Part shown: in pieces, positions 1 through 5,191 of the stretch
How positions within the stretch are numbered: the stretch's first letter is position 1
How the letters are laid out: every line of letters starts with the position of its first letter
Source of the DNA: Chloroflexota bacterium
GTDB taxonomy: Bacteria > Chloroflexota > Dehalococcoidia > Lucifugimonadales > JACPCL1
DNA: 8,193 nucleotides
Direction: 5' to 3'
NCBI GenBank assembly: GCA_016210375.1
Contig: JACQUH010000070.1
Span: 1-8,193, forward strand
Program-made: the position numbers and the translations under genes
Notes under the pieces: generated by a model
Database searches by the model: none
What the model saw: only the letters and a program-made list of their open reading frames with translations
Told to the model about the DNA's origin: nothing

Positions 1-573
1 CTCGCCGTCGCGCAGGTACTCGGCCACCAGGGTGTCGTAGTGCGCGACGTGCTGGAATGCCTTGGCCGCCAGCTTCCGGCGCTCCTCCTGGGAGACGCCG
101 CCCTCGCGCAGCTTCTGCGCCACCCAACCGTAGTCCGCCGGGTCAACCACCACCACGACGCTGGGGTAGTTCTTGGCGGCGGCGCGCACCATGGCCGGCC
201 CGCCGATGTCTATGTTCTCCAGCGCCTCGTCCAGCGTGACGCCCGGCTTTGCCACCGTCTGGCGGAAGGGGTACAGGTTCACGGCGACCACGTCTATGGC
301 GCCGATGCCTTGCTGGGCAAGCTGAGCCATATCGCCGGGCAGGTCGCGCCGCGCCAGGATGCCGCCGTGGACCCTGGGGTGCAGCGTCTTGACGCGCCCG
401 CTCAGGATCTCCGGCGACCCGGTGTAGTCCGACACCTGCTGCACAGGCAGGCCCGCCGACGCCAGCTCCCGGTGGGTGCCGCCGGTGCTCAGCAGCTCGT
501 AGCCCAACTCTGCCAGCGGCCTGGCAAACTCCACAAGGCCGGTCTTGTCATACACAGAAAGGATGGCTTTCAA
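1..573 (-). CDS. purH: Bifunctional AICAR transformylase/IMP cyclohydrolase PurH, N-terminal part (3' end beyond window)
   Basis: PurH carries out the last two steps of IMP synthesis: formylation of AICAR and cyclisation of FAICAR. Only the first 191 codons are in the window, covering the N-terminal MGS-like IMP cyclohydrolase domain. Recognisable family motifs are the start KAILSVYDKTGLVEFA, STGGTH, GRVKTLHPRVHGGIL, AVNLYPF and NIDIGGPAMVRAAAKN. The start is TTG at 571-573, because the family's conserved N-terminus begins exactly there and an AGGAG lies 9 nt upstream. No in-frame ATG fits. The gene starts 50 nt after the broken hicA. A second, diverged copy of its first 24 codons plus ribosome binding site lies upstream at 1212-1295. 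Identity is very secure; the transformylase domain is simply outside the window. Confidence 0.97.
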   Translation of the reverse strand, partial: MKAILSVYDKTGLVEFARPLAELGYELLSTGGTHRELASAGLPVQQVSDYTGSPEILSGRVKTLHPRVHGGILARRDLPGDMAQLAQQGIGAIDVVAVNLYPFRQTVAKPGVTLDEALENIDIGGPAMVRAAAKNYPSVVVVVDPADYGWVAQKLREGGVSQEERRKLAAKAFQHVAHYDTLVAEYLRDGE

Positions 574-578
574 GGGAG

Positions 579-588
579 GGTGCTCCTG
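579..588 (-). promoter_or_regulatory. Ribosome binding site of purH and CACCCTCCC leader
   Basis: On the minus strand the sequence reads AGGAGCACCCTCCC followed by the TTG start, placing the Shine-Dalgarno 9 nt from the start. This decides the TTG start. The 9 nt CACCCTCCC between site and start is repeated exactly in front of the purM ATG (6179-6187), where the AGGAG is missing. Confidence 0.7.
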
Positions 589-623
589 TACTGGTGCGAA
601 AGTAAGATAGCCCTCTTGGGGCG

Positions 624-843
624 CTACAAGGCCTCAAACTGCTCAGGGGTGAGGCCGGCTTGCCGCAGAATGCCTCGCAATGTACCAACCGCCACTTCCC
701 TGTGCCTCGGCACAATCGTTGTGAGTGCCTTCTGGAGTGCTCTTGGCAAACTTCACATGGCTGCCCTCTTGGTTTACCTCTGCAAAGCCCGCTCTCTCCA
801 ACTTGCGTTTCACATCCCTGAAAGGCAAAGGCCTAAGGGGCAT
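624..843 (-). pseudogene. hicA: HicA-family mRNA interferase toxin, frameshifted
   Basis: HicA toxins are small double-stranded-RNA-binding-fold ribonucleases that cleave mRNA and are neutralised by HicB. Reading from ATG at 843, the N-terminal half is typical: PLRPLPFRDVKRKLERAGF, then GSHVKF with the catalytic-type His, then STPEGTH. At about 718-723 the frame breaks. The expected C-terminus, TIVPRHREVAVGTLRGILRQ and then AGLTPEQFEAL, continues in the next frame to TAG at 624-626. Together the two frames give a normal HicA of about 73 residues. The break is consistent with loss of 2 nt or gain of 1 nt. The unshifted frame runs on to 643 with unrelated sequence. The start overlaps the hicB stop by 11 nt, typical of a coupled pair. 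It is probably an inactivated toxin; a sequencing error is the main alternative. Confidence 0.85.
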
Positions 844-1039
844 GTACTTCCACCTTGACCTTATGCAACTTTGGAAGAATAGTCGCCCTGGGTTCCTTGA
901 AGTGGAGACTGAGGGCCTCTTTAAGGTTTGCCAGGGCTTCCCGTTCATTCTCACCCTGGCTGATTACATCCACTTCCAGGCATTGAGCTATGAACCATTC
1001 TCCCTCTTGCCAGACCGTAGCAGTAAAGTTACGCAGCAT
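833..1039 (-). CDS. hicB: HicB-family antitoxin (short form)
   Basis: This 68-residue protein resembles the HicB partial RNase H-like fold: TATVWQEGEWFIAQCLEVDV, then SQGENEREALANLKEAL, then LHKVKVEV. It would bind and block HicA. It lacks a C-terminal DNA-binding domain (ribbon-helix-helix or HTH), as in the short HicB forms, so autoregulation may be weak or absent. The ATG at 1037-1039 has a GGGAGG Shine-Dalgarno 8 nt upstream. Its end overlaps the hicA start by 11 nt, giving antitoxin-first order. Upstream, the open frame that begins in the purH 5' remnant terminates at 1029-1031, overlapping this start by 11 nt, so ribosomes from the remnant start could reach hicB. The gene is intact although hicA is frameshifted. 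Confidence 0.85.
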   Translation of the reverse strand: MLRNFTATVWQEGEWFIAQCLEVDVISQGENEREALANLKEALSLHFKEPRATILPKLHKVKVEVHAP

Positions 1040-1283
1040 ACCATGGACCTCCCAATAAACCTTTGGCGGCTGTAGACACTGTCAGATATGGCGATTCCCT
1101 TGGGTAGTGGGGGATGAGCGGTGAACTAACGTGTAGCGCCACCCTTCCCGCCACGCAAAGGGCGCAACGACGAGGTCTTCCAGAGGTGCACCCGTCAGCA
1201 GATGCTCCAGCGCCCAGCTCGGCCAGCGGCCTGGCGAAGTCCACCAAGCCGGTCTTGTCATACACAGAAAGGATGGCTTTCAA
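1029..1283 (-). pseudogene. Stranded second purH 5' end (24 codons) with read-through frame
   Basis: From TTG at 1283 the first 24 codons (1212-1283) repeat the start of the live purH: KAILSVYDKTGLVDFARPLA then ELG. Compared with 502-573, 66 of 72 nt match. Four changed codons are synonymous and one is Glu to Asp. The AGGAG ribosome binding site (1291-1295) is also shared. After codon 24 similarity stops abruptly. The frame stays open for 60 more unrelated codons and stops at 1029-1031, inside the start region of hicB. It is probably not a functional protein, but it has a valid start signal and may be translated as an upstream frame of hicB. It is best read as the former purH 5' end, displaced when hicBA and a new purH 5' end arrived. 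Confidence 0.8.
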
Positions 1284-1313
1284 GGGGATGCTCCTACGTC
1301 TTGTTGGCCTGCA

Positions 1314-2027
1314 TCAAGAGAAGGGACGCAATTCTTTCAATTTATCAAATGTTTCCGGCCACCCAAAGCGATTCAGGAAAGGCAGCCCGACCACCTTGGC
1401 TCCCTTCAAGCCCCCAGAGGCAATGATGCCTACTTTCAGGCTAGCCGTTGAGCCATGGGATCCTATTGCTACTTCCCGAAAATCCCCGACTTTATATGCC
1501 GAACAAAGAACCCTCCAGGCGGATTTTCCTCCATTCCCATTGCACACTATGAGCTTGGGAGCGATGTGCTCTAAGATAGCGGTAGACCACTTCGCACCCC
1601 AATTCCAAGTTTCCTTGGTGAGAATGGAGGCATTTGGAGTGCGAAACGGCACTACATTAAAGCAAGCAGTTTGACGAAGCTTCTCCTCCCATCTGGTGCT
1701 ATACATGGACTTGAAGGCCTGCCGGACCGCCAATTGATGTGCAGGCCCTTTGCCTTCCCATGTCTTGTCATCTAACCATGCGTTATATCCCCGCCGTGTG
1801 TAGGGCAAGGCAAGATAGTCCCCATTTTGGTCACGTGCTTCTGAGACCTCAGCACCACCTGGGTTCAATCCAATTAATACTTGTTGCGCACCCTTTTCAA
1901 TCAGGCAGGCGTCGCAGTACCAACACTTAGTACCAAAAATCTTTCCTTTGAGAGTTCTGCGTGCGTACTGCTCTGCCTCTCTTTCAAATGCTCGAGCTAC
2001 CCTGAAAGCTTCGCCTTTAGGCATCAT
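1314..2027 (-). CDS. Uracil-DNA-glycosylase-superfamily-like protein
   Basis: A protein of about 237 residues. The start at 2027 (or the adjacent ATG at 2024) is preferred over the longer ATG at 2084, because GGAGG lies 5 nt upstream (8 nt for 2024) and nothing similar precedes 2084. Numbered from 2027, residues 50-58 (VLIGLNPGG) resemble UDG motif I (G-x-[DN]-P-G). FNVVPFRTPN at 123-132 resembles the following N-x-P segment. LIVCNGNGG at 159-167 looks like the central strand and loop. VVGLPFLNRFGW at 212-223 sits where the UDG motif II His-Pro-Ser loop is expected but lacks the usual His. A CWYCDAC cysteine cluster at 35-41 could bind metal. The family suggests base-excision activity on damaged or modified DNA, but catalysis is uncertain. 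It lies downstream of a restriction-endonuclease relic and is clearly less GC-rich than the pur genes, which suggests transfer. Confidence 0.45.
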   Translation of the reverse strand: MMPKGEAFRVARAFEREAEQYARRTLKGKIFGTKCWYCDACLIEKGAQQVLIGLNPGGAEVSEARDQNGDYLALPYTRRGYNAWLDDKTWEGKGPAHQLAVRQAFKSMYSTRWEEKLRQTACFNVVPFRTPNASILTKETWNWGAKWSTAILEHIAPKLIVCNGNGGKSAWRVLCSAYKVGDFREVAIGSHGSTASLKVGIIASGGLKGAKVVGLPFLNRFGWPETFDKLKELRPFS

Positions 2028-2064
2028 ATGAGCCTCCACTAGTGGTCTCATTCCTAACAGACTT

Positions 2065-2425
2065 TTATTCCTCTTCAGCTGCATCTATTTCATCGTCTTC
2101 GCCTTCTTCATCAGTGTCTTAGAGATGTCCACTTTGCTCCCCGTGGAAAGAAAAACGCAGCAGCGTCATCAGCTATCTTCCAGTCCTCTCGGAATCTGAT
2201 AGGGCAGGTTATAACTACTTCACTGCCATCGTAAATGCTACATACACCCAGAGGATCATTCGCCTTATCTTTTGTGCAGTTGGGAACCCTGTTGTTAAAC
2301 GGGCAGAGCCTGTTTCTGCGATGCCTAATTGCTGCCTGAGACAGATTTTCGGTGGGAAACCCGAAAACCTCCGCAAGCGGGTGACGTTTAGGTGGCCGCG
2401 GCGTCTCAATAGGCTTTTCTGTCAT
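2065..2425 (-). pseudogene. NotI-family restriction endonuclease, N-terminal remnant
   Basis: From ATG at 2425 the first 104 codons encode HPLAEVFGFP, then CPFNNRVPNC and KANDPLGVCSI, then ITCPIRFREDW and DDAAAFFF. Four cysteines (residues 41, 50, 62, 74) match the spacing of the iron-binding Cys4 fold at the N-terminus of the NotI endonuclease family. NotI-type enzymes are around 380 residues long with a PD-(D/E)xK catalytic core after this domain. Here the frame ends at 2111-2113 right after WTSL, so the core is absent. In the neighbouring frame an acidic stretch (DTDEEGEDDEIDAAEEE) follows and stops at 2065-2067. It may be the tail left by an internal deletion. No methyltransferase is visible. 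It is presumably inactive. The ATG has no clear Shine-Dalgarno. Confidence 0.65.
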
Positions 2426-2466
2426 AGTACACAGTGACTGCGCATTGACCTTAGCAAGCAACCATA

Positions 2467-2490
2467 GGGGCGTGCCTTCCGGCCCGCCCC
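2467..2490. repeat. GC-rich hairpin
   Basis: GGGGCGTGCC and GGCCCGCCCC form a 10-bp stem with one mismatch around a TTCC loop. It lies in the gap between the ThDP enzyme gene and the NotI-like relic. There is no T-run on either side, so a terminator role is not supported. Confidence 0.4.
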
Positions 2491-2532
2491 ATATTCTACC
2501 AGCCTTAGCGTCAGCAAACCTAGCGCCCCACA

Positions 2533-2608
2533 CCTCTCTCCCCCTTCCCGTTGCGGGAAGGGGGAGAGAGGGGGTTAGGTCGGCTTTCGGACCAAGGGGG
2601 TTAGGTCG
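2533..2608 (-). repeat. C-rich palindromic repeat with two CGACCTAACCCCC units
   Basis: A perfect 18-bp inverted repeat (2533-2550 with 2554-2571, loop of 3 nt) is followed on the plus strand by two copies of GGGGGTTAGGTCG (2570-2582 and 2596-2608, 26 nt apart). On the minus strand the second copy begins inside the last codons of the ThDP enzyme and supplies its TAA stop. The same 13-mer plus a related shorter hairpin recurs at 4376-4410. It looks like an interspersed palindromic repeat family. The long stem could also terminate transcription or protect the mRNA 3' end after the ThDP gene, although no T-run follows it. Confidence 0.75.
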
Positions 2609-4244
2609 CCCGCACGCGGTCCATCTGGTACGCAGCGTCGCCGTCCACGTGCACCACCACCGGCGCGTTGGCCGCCACCGCCTCGCGGATGGCTGCGGGG
2701 AACCTGTCCAGGTCGGTGACGTGGATGCCCTTGACGCCGTAGGCCGCCGCCAGGGCCACGAAGTCGGGGTTGAACAGCTCGGTACCAATCACGTTGCCCT
2801 TGAAGCGGGTGAGCTGATCGTCGTTGGAGGCGCCGAAGCGGTGGTTGTCAAAGATGACGGTCACCAGGTTGATCTTGTACTGCACCGCCGTCGCAAGCTC
2901 GCCGACGGCGTAGCTGAAGCCGCCGTCGCCCGTCAGGGACAGCACGGGCGTGTTCGGATTGCCCACCTTCGCTCCCAGGGCCGTCGGGAAGCCGTAGCCC
3001 AGGGTGCCCATGTACGACGATGTGACCAGCGTCCTGGGCTTGAGAGTGGCGAAGGCCGTCCCCGGCCAGCGGTCCGCTCCGGTGATGCCGCCCACCACAA
3101 TCGTGTCCTCGGGCAGGTCCTTGCGCACCTGCTCCCACACGCCGTAGGGGGCGGGACGCTGTGCGCGCATGGCATCATCGTCCCGCTTCTTCAGCGCGGC
3201 CACGGCCCGCTTATCCCAGGCCGACTGCACCCGCGCACCGCTAAGGGCCTCGCCGACCTGCCCCAACCCAAGCTTTGCGTCGGCGACGACACCCATCGTT
3301 GGCTTTTTGATGAGCTTGTTGCTGAACTCCGTGTCGTCAATATCCAGGTGGACGAGGACCTGGTCGGGCCTGGGCGCCCAGTCTGCGGCGGGATTGATGT
3401 TGAAGCGTGTGCCCACGGCGAAGATGACGTCGGCCTGGCGCATGAGCTCGGCGGATGCCGCGCCCGAGGTGCCGAAGGCGCCTGCGTTGACCTGCATGGG
3501 GTTGGTGTCGGGCACCGCGCCCTTGCCCTCGCGGGTCAGGACGACGGGTGCGCCCAGGGCATCGGCGACGCGGCGAAGCTCGGCGTCAGCGCCCGCCAGG
3601 TTGACTCCGCCGCCAGCCCAGATCAGGGGCCGCCTGGCCGAAGCCAGGTGGTTGACCACCGCGCGCAGCGTCTCGGCAGGGATAGAGGGGCGGGAGTACT
3701 CCTCCGCCTCCACGGTCTGGATATCGGCCACCGTCGCCAGGGTGTCCGGCGGGATCTCAAACTCCACCGGCCGGGGGCGGCCCGTCTTGATCTGCCTGAT
3801 GGCCTCGTGGATGCCCTCGGGGATGTCCTGGGCCTTCACGACCCTGTCCTGCCACTTGGTGACGGGCTTCATGAACCCCAACTGGTCGCCGATCTCGTGC
3901 AGCGCGCCCCGCCCGGTGCCGATGAGGTCGCTGTCAATCTGGCCGGAGAGCATGAGGACAGGCGACGACGCAGCGTAGGCGGTGCCCATGGCGGCGGCGG
4001 CGTTGTACGCCCCGGGCCCTGGCACCACCAGGCACACGCCGATCTTTCCGGTGGTACGGGCGTAGCCATCGGCCATGTAGGCCGTGGTCTGCTCGTGGCG
4101 GGTGGAGATCACCCGGATGCCCGGCTGGGTAAAGAACCCGTTGAAGATGTGCATGATCTGCACCCCGGGCAGGGCGAAAACCACCTCCACCCCTTCTGCC
4201 AGGAGCTGCTTGGCGACAGCCTCGCCGCCGGTCATCTGAGCCAT
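2601..4244 (-). CDS. Thiamine-diphosphate-dependent enzyme, acetolactate synthase-like
   Basis: A complete 547-residue member of the ThDP enzyme superfamily (acetolactate synthase/benzoylformate decarboxylase/oxalyl-CoA decarboxylase group). The N-terminal pyrimidine-binding domain carries ALPGVQIMHIF and the catalytic Glu in RHEQTTAYMADGYAR (Glu51). VVPGPGAYNA and SSPVLMLSG follow. The middle domain includes RRPLIWAGGGV. The C-terminal diphosphate-binding domain has the classic GDG (439-441) through Asn467 (IFDN) metal and ThDP motif. The substrate cannot be named from motifs. A biosynthetic acetolactate synthase would usually sit beside ilvN or ilvC, and neither is present, so a catabolic or unknown 2-oxoacid or acyl-CoA role is possible. 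The start at 4244 is preferred over the frame's extension to 4436, because GGAGGAGG lies 6 nt upstream. The gene is bracketed by copies of the same palindromic repeat. Confidence 0.9.
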   Translation of the reverse strand: MAQMTGGEAVAKQLLAEGVEVVFALPGVQIMHIFNGFFTQPGIRVISTRHEQTTAYMADGYARTTGKIGVCLVVPGPGAYNAAAAMGTAYAASSPVLMLSGQIDSDLIGTGRGALHEIGDQLGFMKPVTKWQDRVVKAQDIPEGIHEAIRQIKTGRPRPVEFEIPPDTLATVADIQTVEAEEYSRPSIPAETLRAVVNHLASARRPLIWAGGGVNLAGADAELRRVADALGAPVVLTREGKGAVPDTNPMQVNAGAFGTSGAASAELMRQADVIFAVGTRFNINPAADWAPRPDQVLVHLDIDDTEFSNKLIKKPTMGVVADAKLGLGQVGEALSGARVQSAWDKRAVAALKKRDDDAMRAQRPAPYGVWEQVRKDLPEDTIVVGGITGADRWPGTAFATLKPRTLVTSSYMGTLGYGFPTALGAKVGNPNTPVLSLTGDGGFSYAVGELATAVQYKINLVTVIFDNHRFGASNDDQLTRFKGNVIGTELFNPDFVALAAAYGVKGIHVTDLDRFPAAIREAVAANAPVVVHVDGDAAYQMDRVRAT

Positions 4245-4329
4245 GATAGACCTCCTCCAGTGTATAGGGTGAACTAGCGCCCAGAGGGTAACACAGGGGC
4301 AGGGGAAATGGTAGGGTGGGGGTTTGAAA

Positions 4330-4362
4330 GAGTCTGGGGGCGGCTTCGCGGCCCCCAGACTC
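4330..4362. repeat. 12-bp perfect inverted repeat upstream of the ThDP gene
   Basis: GAGTCTGGGGGC and GCCCCCAGACTC form a perfect 12-bp stem around a 9-nt loop. On the minus strand it is followed by TTTC, so a weak intrinsic terminator for transcription arriving from the purM/nuclease side is possible. The rest of 4245-4375 contains the ThDP gene leader and no other gene. Confidence 0.6.
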
Positions 4363-4375
4363 CTCCATCTTTCCA

Positions 4376-4410
4376 CCTTCCCTTTAGGGAAGGGGCAGGG
4401 GGTTAGGTCG
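4376..4410 (-). repeat. Second copy of the CGACCTAACCCCC palindromic repeat
   Basis: CCTTCCCT and AGGGAAGG form an 8-bp stem with a 2-nt loop (4376-4393), followed by GGGGGTTAGGTCG (4398-4410). The hairpin core and 13-mer match the repeat at 2533-2608, in the same orientation. On the minus strand its TAA (4403-4405) is the stop codon of the purM 3' remnant, exactly as the downstream copy supplies the stop of the ThDP enzyme. Confidence 0.7.
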
Positions 4411-4475
4411 TCCTCCCCACGTCCCCCACCACCCACGCCTCCGGCAGCAGGCGCAGCAAGGCGTCGGCGGCTGCG
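4403..4475 (-). pseudogene. Stranded second purM 3' end
   Basis: Bases 4418-4469 match 5207-5258 of the live purM at 49 of 52 positions. In the purM frame both read DALLRLLPEAWVVGDV, and all three differences are synonymous. The remnant then ends as GRTT and a TAA supplied by the palindromic repeat, whereas live purM ends SKSI. Similarity stops abruptly above 4469. There is no start codon or ribosome binding site, so it is not expressed as a gene. It is most simply the former 3' end of the resident purM, left behind when the nuclease gene arrived with a new purM end. Confidence 0.85.
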
Positions 4476-4556
4476 GCTCCCTCAAAGGCAGGCTCCGGGG
4501 TTTCGCCCCTCTTTTCATGACCCCGCTACGGTTGCGGACAACAAGGCTAACTTCGC

Positions 4557-5132
4557 TCAGGCGGCAAGATGTGCGAAGTCCACGAACTCAATTGTCGGCT
4601 TATGGGTTTTAGCTACCTTAACTGCGTTTTCGGGAAGTCTGCCTCTGTAAACGAAAACAGCCGTAACTGCTCCCCTGTGCTTTTTCCCAAAACTTGCAAC
4701 TTTGTTTATGAAGCTGGTGACATCCCGGTCGGTTACCCTTTCCTTGTCCTTGCACTCTACCAACAGCCATTCCGTTTCTCGACTCTCCGAGAACCCGTCC
4801 TCCCGCACCCGCGTCTTCTTGGCAATGATGTCGTATTCGTGACCCTCTATAAGCTGGTTGAACTGTGGTTCGCGCCAACCGTGCTTGGAGTAGTAGTTTC
4901 CCACCTGCTTCTCGAAAACGTCTCCCTTGGCCTTGCTCTTTGAGCCCGACAGTTGCTTCGTGAGCTTCCTTACCTTTTCCTGAAGGTCCGCCTTTGTCTC
5001 CGCGGTACGAGACCCATCGGGGTTCTTAGCACGACTGTTAGTACCGGTCGCCGCGGGCTTCTTGGTTTGAGCAGTTGAACGCCCAGGGCCGCCCGTACCT
5101 CTCACGCTTCCTTGTGAACCAGTTCTGGCCAT
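4557..5132 (-). CDS. PD-(D/E)xK nuclease-like protein (restriction-endonuclease-like fold)
   Basis: A 191-residue protein. Residues 1-70 are low-complexity and rich in Gly, Ser, Thr, Lys and Arg, with a short coiled-coil-like stretch (DLQEKVRKLTKQL), and could bind DNA. From about residue 70 the layout fits the PD-(D/E)xK nuclease fold seen in Mrr and related endonucleases: Glu74 in GDVFEKQVGNYY, Asp101 in GHEYDII, then Glu126-x-Lys128 in WLLVECKDK. A helix (TSFINKVASF) and a strand (AVTAVFVYRG) follow. The target is unknown and no methyltransferase is adjacent, so it may be a defence, repair or modification-dependent enzyme. The ATG at 5132 has GGAGGTGA 4 nt upstream. It lies 59 nt after purM with no terminator between, so co-transcription with purM is likely. 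A second purM 3' end directly beyond it (4403-4475) marks it as an inserted cassette. Confidence 0.65.
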   Translation of the reverse strand: MARTGSQGSVRGTGGPGRSTAQTKKPAATGTNSRAKNPDGSRTAETKADLQEKVRKLTKQLSGSKSKAKGDVFEKQVGNYYSKHGWREPQFNQLIEGHEYDIIAKKTRVREDGFSESRETEWLLVECKDKERVTDRDVTSFINKVASFGKKHRGAVTAVFVYRGRLPENAVKVAKTHKPTIEFVDFAHLAA

Positions 5133-5191
5133 ACTCTCACCTCCAGATATAAGTCAGTCCCCAGAAGGCATAAAAGGGACATGCTACGCAA

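Noticed and set aside
40..858. Plus-strand open frame of 272 codons opposite purH and hicA
   Set aside because: Antisense shadow of the conserved purH N-terminus; no start signal or known domain.
2533..2608. CRISPR array
   Set aside because: Only two 13-nt units 26 nt apart plus a hairpin; no regular repeat-spacer series and no cas genes.
2426..2788. N-terminal extension of the NotI-like frame through the palindrome into the ThDP gene
   Set aside because: This part is an out-of-frame shadow of the ThDP gene plus repeat sequence. Similarity to the NotI family starts just after the ATG at 2425.
2445..4277. Long plus-strand open frame of 610 codons
   Set aside because: It lies opposite the ThDP enzyme gene, has no recognisable domains and a composition typical of an antisense frame in GC-rich DNA. 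The minus-strand frame has clear catalytic motifs and a strong ribosome binding site.
4245..4436. N-terminal extension of the ThDP enzyme frame to 4436
   Set aside because: The extension translates the hairpin and palindromic repeat into proline-rich sequence, while GGAGGAGG lies 6 nt before the ATG at 4244 where family similarity begins.
4411..4556. Small gene downstream of the nuclease
   Set aside because: Apart from the purM remnant the stretch has no start signal with a family-like product, and the open frames are GC-biased shadows.
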